Part shown: in pieces, positions 60,030 to 64,000 of the stretch
Numbering within the stretch: the first letter of the stretch is position 1
Layout: each line of letters begins with the position of its first letter
NCBI GenBank assembly: GCA_920105625.2
Contig: OV050033.1
Location: forward strand, 128,897,821-128,961,820
Length of the DNA stretch: 64,000 bases
Direction: 5' to 3'
Source: Clusia tigrina
Taxonomy: Eukaryota; Arthropoda; Insecta; Diptera; Clusiidae
Made by a program: the position numbers and the translations under genes
Notes under the pieces: generated by a model
What the model saw: the letters and a program-made list of their open reading frames with translations, nothing else
The model's database searches: none
What the model was told of the DNA's origin: nothing

Positions 60030-60249
60030 GTGTCGTGTGGAAGATAAAATTTATTGCACACACATCTCCAGGACCATTTATGAAATCACTTGGCAAAAAA
60101 TGGTCTTCACAAATAACTGCAGAGATTTTAAAATTAACACCACATACATCCACCCACTGTTGTCGGAAATACTCATTTTTGGGTACACGGAAAAACGATC
60201 CATTTCCTTTACCCGAGTATTTACTACACATCACACATTTGCTTCGCAT
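60010..60249 (-). CDS. THAP domain protein, truncated P-like transposase
   Basis: The 79-codon frame starts MRSKCVMCSKYSGKGNGSFF. It shows the C2CH zinc module of THAP domains: Cys5-x2-Cys8, then FFRVPKNEYFRQQWVDVCGV, and IC-EDHF providing the last Cys and His, followed by PSDF. THAP is the site-specific DNA-binding domain at the N terminus of P-element transposases. After GPGDVCA the frame leaves family sequence (INFIFHTTRQISYN, stop), which marks the deletion junction. Short Drosophila P derivatives such as KP that keep this domain repress transposition; a similar role here is inference only. No catalytic residues are encoded. Confidence 0.7.
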   Translation of the reverse strand: MRSKCVMCSKYSGKGNGSFFRVPKNEYFRQQWVDVCGVNFKISAVICEDHFLPSDFINGPGDVCAINFIFHTTRQISYN

Positions 60250-60463
60250 ATTGTTTATTTTTTAATATTTTAATGTTCAAATTTCACAAAAAATTACAAT
60301 TAAAAAACTTATTCACACAAATCAAAACACAATTTGCAATTTTTTCATATCTGTTTTGGTCGCATTTTTCTAAACATTCAATTTTGACAGCTACTGAAGG
60401 AAAAACGATTCAAAAAATTTGCTCTTGCATCCACCTTGTAAATAAATTCACCTTGATTGGTTC

Positions 60464-61802
60464 GGAAAAAAATCAGCCACACTAGTACAGTTTTGCATAT
60501 GGGTTAGTGAGCGCAAGCCAAGAGTAATTTCTCTGAATTCTCTGGTTTTGATCATAGGGCTGTAACTTAAACGTCGAATTTTTTACTGTATGAAAAAAAA
60601 ACATATACAGTATATGTGAGTTCACCTCGAAAAAACGGGTGTCATTGTATTAAAAATTTCATATTACGAAATTGTAGTAGGAAAAGAAAAAAGGAACAAT
60701 CAGAATAAAAGAGTTTATCACTTTATAGTATTTTTTATTAGTAAAACAGAATAAAAATATAATACAGAATAATAATAAGGAAAATTTCTATGCAACAATA
60801 TTTAAATTATTTTTTTATCCAGTTCCATATATATATATTAATGCAAAGTTAGCTTTTTTTATACATTACATATCTAAAAATAAATCTATATCTACATAAA
60901 TAAATTATTTTTCCCGGAAAAACCGCACCCAAAATCTCCATCCATTTGGCCCTCCTATTTTAAAATAAGGAAATATCTTAATTTGTATTAATCTGCCTAT
61001 ATAAATCAATATTAATCTGCCTGTAAATCAATAGTTTACTGGGAGAACTTTAATATATGTACATACATACAATAAAATACCTTTTTTCTTGTCAAAACAA
61101 ACTAAGGAACACACGCAAAAAGGAAATATGTACCGCATCTACTAAGCCAAATGCAGCACTATAATACAAGACATTTTAGCAATTTGAAGCACTTTTGCCA
61201 TTGCATCGAAGGACACACTTGCGCTGTTCAGACATCTAAATATTTGCTCTGTAATAATAAGTTTATCTTCAATTACAAATTTATAAACAATTTATAATTA
61301 TAACTCACTGCTTCTGAAATTACGCTCTTTAATTTCACTTTTAAAATCACTCTCAATCACTACTTCATTCTACAAAATATTAAATGCTTTAGTTTCCGTT
61401 TAAGGCATTGGACGCCAGAATCGAAAATGGTGAACTTTCTCTCCGAGCTCGACCTGGATTGCCCATTACGATTATTTTTCTTAATTGGTTGTTAAGAATT
61501 TTTTTTTATTTTTATTGTGATATTCAATTGTTTGATTTTTATATAGTTTTTTGATAAATTCTGAAGCAATATTTAAATAAAAGAAGTCAACGTATTTAAT
61601 TAAATGTTTCTTGCAAGACTATAGTAATGAAATTACATTATATTATAGTATTGCTTTCATACACGGCACTGAGCTATTCATTAAATTTTATGAATTTTGA
61701 CAACGTTAAGTAATTCCATGTAGAAAAGATTTTGTACGCTACATGGTATTTGTTTTTTGTTATTTGTAATTTAGCTAATTGGGTGTTTGTGAAATGAATT
61801 CT
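60464..61802. other. AT-rich intergenic DNA, no gene seen
   Basis: It contains the diverged repeat copy at about 60555-60680 and otherwise only short frames. Nothing supports an exon or RNA gene. Confidence 0.4.
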
Positions 61803-61964
61803 CAATAATAATAAATATTATAATTATTATAATTTGTACAAATATGAATTAGTGTACAATTTGTAAGAGGAGCACTAGCAACTGCGGCTTTCAGCTCTCG
61901 TGTAATAAATATGGTATACTAGCTTTTTTACATTTAATACATGTTGTATACTTTGTTACTATTT

Positions 61965-62474
61965 TTAAATGAAATTAATTAAATTAGTATTTTTTATGAA
62001 ACTATATAGTTTTTTTATATTATCGGTTGAAGGGTTATTTAGCAGCTCGCTGGGGAATTTGTCCGAAAGGAGATTGCTCCTCGCAATATTGAAGTGCTGG
62101 CATTCGTCCAATAAGGGGATTATTGAGACTGATTGTGTTTTGCAGAACTGGCAGTTTGGTGTGCCTGATCCATTTAGAAGGTGTTCGTGGCTAATTTTGA
62201 TGTGCCCTAGTTTGAGGCGAATGAATGGACGGATCTCGGACCAATTGAGATGTGCTGGGTAGTTAGGGCAAAGTCTCAATGGGCTGATTGTAGCATAATG
62301 GTGTACGTAGTCAGCCCAAGATCTTTTTTGTATTTGGAGCATATATTCATATACATACCGGTGTATGTCTTTTTTTTCGATGGTGTTTAAAGTGTAAGCT
62401 GGAGTCCTTCGGGCAATATTGGCCATTGTGTCAGCATATTCGTTTCCGCGAATACCAGAATGGCTTGGATCCAC
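61965..62474 (-). pseudogene. LINE ORF2 C-terminal part in a shifted frame
   Basis: The 169-codon frame reads SHSGIRGNEYADTMANIARR, the last RNase H block with its Asp, then LRLCPNYPAHLNWSEIRPFI and RLKLGHIKISHEHLLNGSGT, then a CQFCKTQSVSIIPLLDECQH motif and TAA. It is the continuation of the upstream frame after the single-base deletion, and matches the C terminus of the intact ORF at 11851-13437. Confidence 0.85.
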
Positions 62475-64000
62475 ATTATTTTGATTTTTTTGTTGAATTT
62501 TATAAGTTTATCTCGGATATTAGAGACTGTATCACTTCCTTTTGATAAATTGCGAATATAATTGATACTTGCTTGACTGTCTGAGCAAATTATAAATTTA
62601 CCCCTGGCTTTGGCAGATTGGGTAATTGCGTTTTTGATTGCTGTTAGCTCTGCAGTGAAAGCAGAACAATGGTTGCCGAGTAGACCAATGCTTGATACAT
62701 CACCATTATTGTTTACTACAGCGAAAGACGTCCCATCAATACTCTTTGAGCCATCGGTATATACGAGTATATATTGCCACGATTTTTCCAATCTTGATTT
62801 GTGTTCCAGGAAAATTTGCTGGTAGGTAGCGCTGTCAGTGTCCTTTTTTGAGTATTTTAACATGTCGAGTATAAAGGATGAGTCACTGAGCATCCAAGAT
62901 GGATATAGATTATGAGATCTTTTAATAGGGTTAATAATTAGTTGTTCTTGTTTTAGAAATCGGATACATTTATCGATGGTACTAAGAATTTTTATAGGTC
63001 GTTCGTGATTTAAACATTTTGTGATCATTTTGTGAAGGATAGGGCTAAATCCGGACCATAATTTTGGTATTAAACGTAGGGTGGCGTATTGAATTCTTTC
63101 TTCTATTGACGGCATTCCTGCCTCAGCTAGAATATTTTTCGTAGGTGTTGTTGGTAATGCGCGTAGGCTTCTTCTTATACCAGTATGGTATGGTGCGGCT
63201 AGACGTCGAATATTGCTAGCTGCACAATTTCCGTGTATAAGGAGTCCGTAGTCAATTTTTGACAAGATAAGTGACCTTGTGATGTTGAGTAAGGTTTTAG
63301 AATGGGTTCGACAGAATTTAGAAGAAAGGAATTTGATAATATTCAGTCTTATGTCAAGGCTTTTCCTAATGTAACAACAGTGTTCCTTAAAAGTATATTT
63401 ACTGTCTATGATTATGCCCAAGATTTTCAACGTATTTGCGTTTTGAATGATTGCATTTCGAAAGCTTATATCAAAACCGGCACACGATTTCTTCTTGCAA
63501 ATATGTAGGGTGCTGCATTTGTTAAACGCTACATTCGCTCTAGAGATGTTTGACCGTTTAGATAAGTCTTCAACAATAGTGGTGAAAGTACTGCGTATGA
63601 GATTGTTGTCTTGGCAATTTGAGAAGATAACATCGGCATATATGTAGTGTTCTACATATTTTTGCTTTGAAATAATGTTGCTGACTTCGTCGATTGCTAT
63701 AATGAACATAACAACAGACAGCGGTGATCCTTGGGGGATTCCGTTGGCGAGAGGCTTAACTCCCGACAAAGCTGAACCGATCGTAACTCTGATTTTACGA
63801 TTTAACAAAAAACTTTTGACGAAATTAAATATTTTTGGTCCGATTTTCCATTTGAGCAATTGTTTAAGTACCATGTGTGGACCTATTCGGTCGAAAGCCT
63901 TTTCAAAGTCTATACTTAGGACTGTGATATGGTTCCTGCATGAAAGTGCTCTCGTTACGTAATGGTCAAAGTAGAGTAGAGCGTTCATGGTACCTTGTCC
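62387..64000 (-). pseudogene. LINE ORF2: reverse transcriptase and RNase H (partial)
   Basis: The frame is already open at the window edge (GQGT before MNALLYFDHYVTRAL) and stays open to 62387. It carries RT motifs (VLSIDFEKAFDRIGPHMVLK, ANGIPQGSPLSVVMFIIAID), then HYIYADVIFSNC where the family has YADD: the second catalytic Asp reads Val (GTT). Next come LKILGIIIDSKYTFKEHC, LILSKIDYGLLIHG, AEAGMPSIEER, then RNase H (YTDGSKSIDGTSFAVV, FTAELTAI, CSDSQASINYI). A one-base deletion at about 62472 after KKIKIMWI shifts the frame; the remainder continues in 61965-62474. Inactive by both changes. Confidence 0.85.

Larger units (their letters stand above)
59665..60455 (-). mobile_element. P-superfamily DNA transposon, internally deleted
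   Basis: 791 bp bounded by inverted repeats. The left end CAAGGTGAATTTATTTACAA continues GGTGG (25 bp identical to the reversed right end), then one mismatch, then TGCAAG. Both sides are flanked by the identical 8-bp duplication ATTGGTTC (59657-59664 and 60456-60463), the length made by P elements. The minus strand encodes a THAP domain and, out of frame, a piece resembling the transposase C terminus, so the middle of the gene is gone. CAAGGTG occurs three times within the left 40 bp, possibly transposase-binding sites. Confidence 0.9.
61803..64000 (-). mobile_element. I-like LINE, runs off the right edge of the window
   Basis: The minus strand contains most of RT, RNase H, the C-terminal Cys motif, a 3' UTR with GAGAGCTGAAAGCCGCAGTT then GCTAGTGCTCCTCTTAC (about 61868-61905), and an ATTATTATTGAG-type tail near 61803. 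Protein order and spacing match the element at 11851-13590. The 5' part lies beyond the window. Confidence 0.88.

Overview
The window is nuclear DNA of a higher fly (Diptera, Brachycera). Four protein genes support this: three have spliced GT-AG exons, and their products resemble insect orthologues. The flanks are very AT-rich and full of fly-type transposons (mariner, P-like, I-like and other RNase H-bearing LINEs whose 3' ends carry TTAGG/TAAGG runs). A tephritid-like fly is a reasonable guess from the repeat style, but this is inference and species cannot be fixed from the sequence alone.

Layout: 1-3760 is AT-rich intergenic DNA with a 61-bp satellite full of TGACGTCA-like sites. 3761-5074 (-) is a single-exon BTB-Psq transcription factor. 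5963-7190 is a dead mariner. 7700-13590 holds I-like LINE 3' ends and simple repeats. 13.6-18.6 kb is AT-rich DNA without a convincing gene. 19415-31619 (+) is clathrin heavy chain (Chc), seven coding exons and about 1673 aa, with its 3' flank running to roughly 34.7 kb. 34.9-38.3 kb is a nest of LINE fragments. 38914-44231 (+) is a four-exon CCDC42/CFAP73-like axonemal coiled-coil gene, with a 2.8-kb LINE in intron 1. 44.55-45.1 kb (-) is a decayed C2H2 zinc-finger gene. 45.1-47.0 kb holds three minisatellites. 47025-57449 (-) is Smc6, 19 exons and about 1128 aa, with two LINE fragments and several tandem arrays in its introns. 58.1-58.7 kb is a second dead mariner. 59665-60455 is an internally deleted P-superfamily element with a perfect 8-bp target duplication and a THAP-domain ORF. 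61.8-64.0 kb (-) is an I-like LINE running off the window.

The four host genes act in unrelated processes: transcription, vesicle coating, cilium/flagellum structure, and chromosome repair. No operon-like or pathway clustering is implied. The most notable material lies between the genes. It comprises the P-derivative that keeps only the DNA-binding domain in frame; a 1.6-kb LINE block present twice, about 99% identical, between unrelated flanks; a family of roughly 90-bp palindromes in Chc introns, with half-units in a Smc6 intron; and a heptad-coding minisatellite. Exon boundaries were placed by reading GT/AG sites and checking that phase is kept across every junction. They are not transcript-verified.
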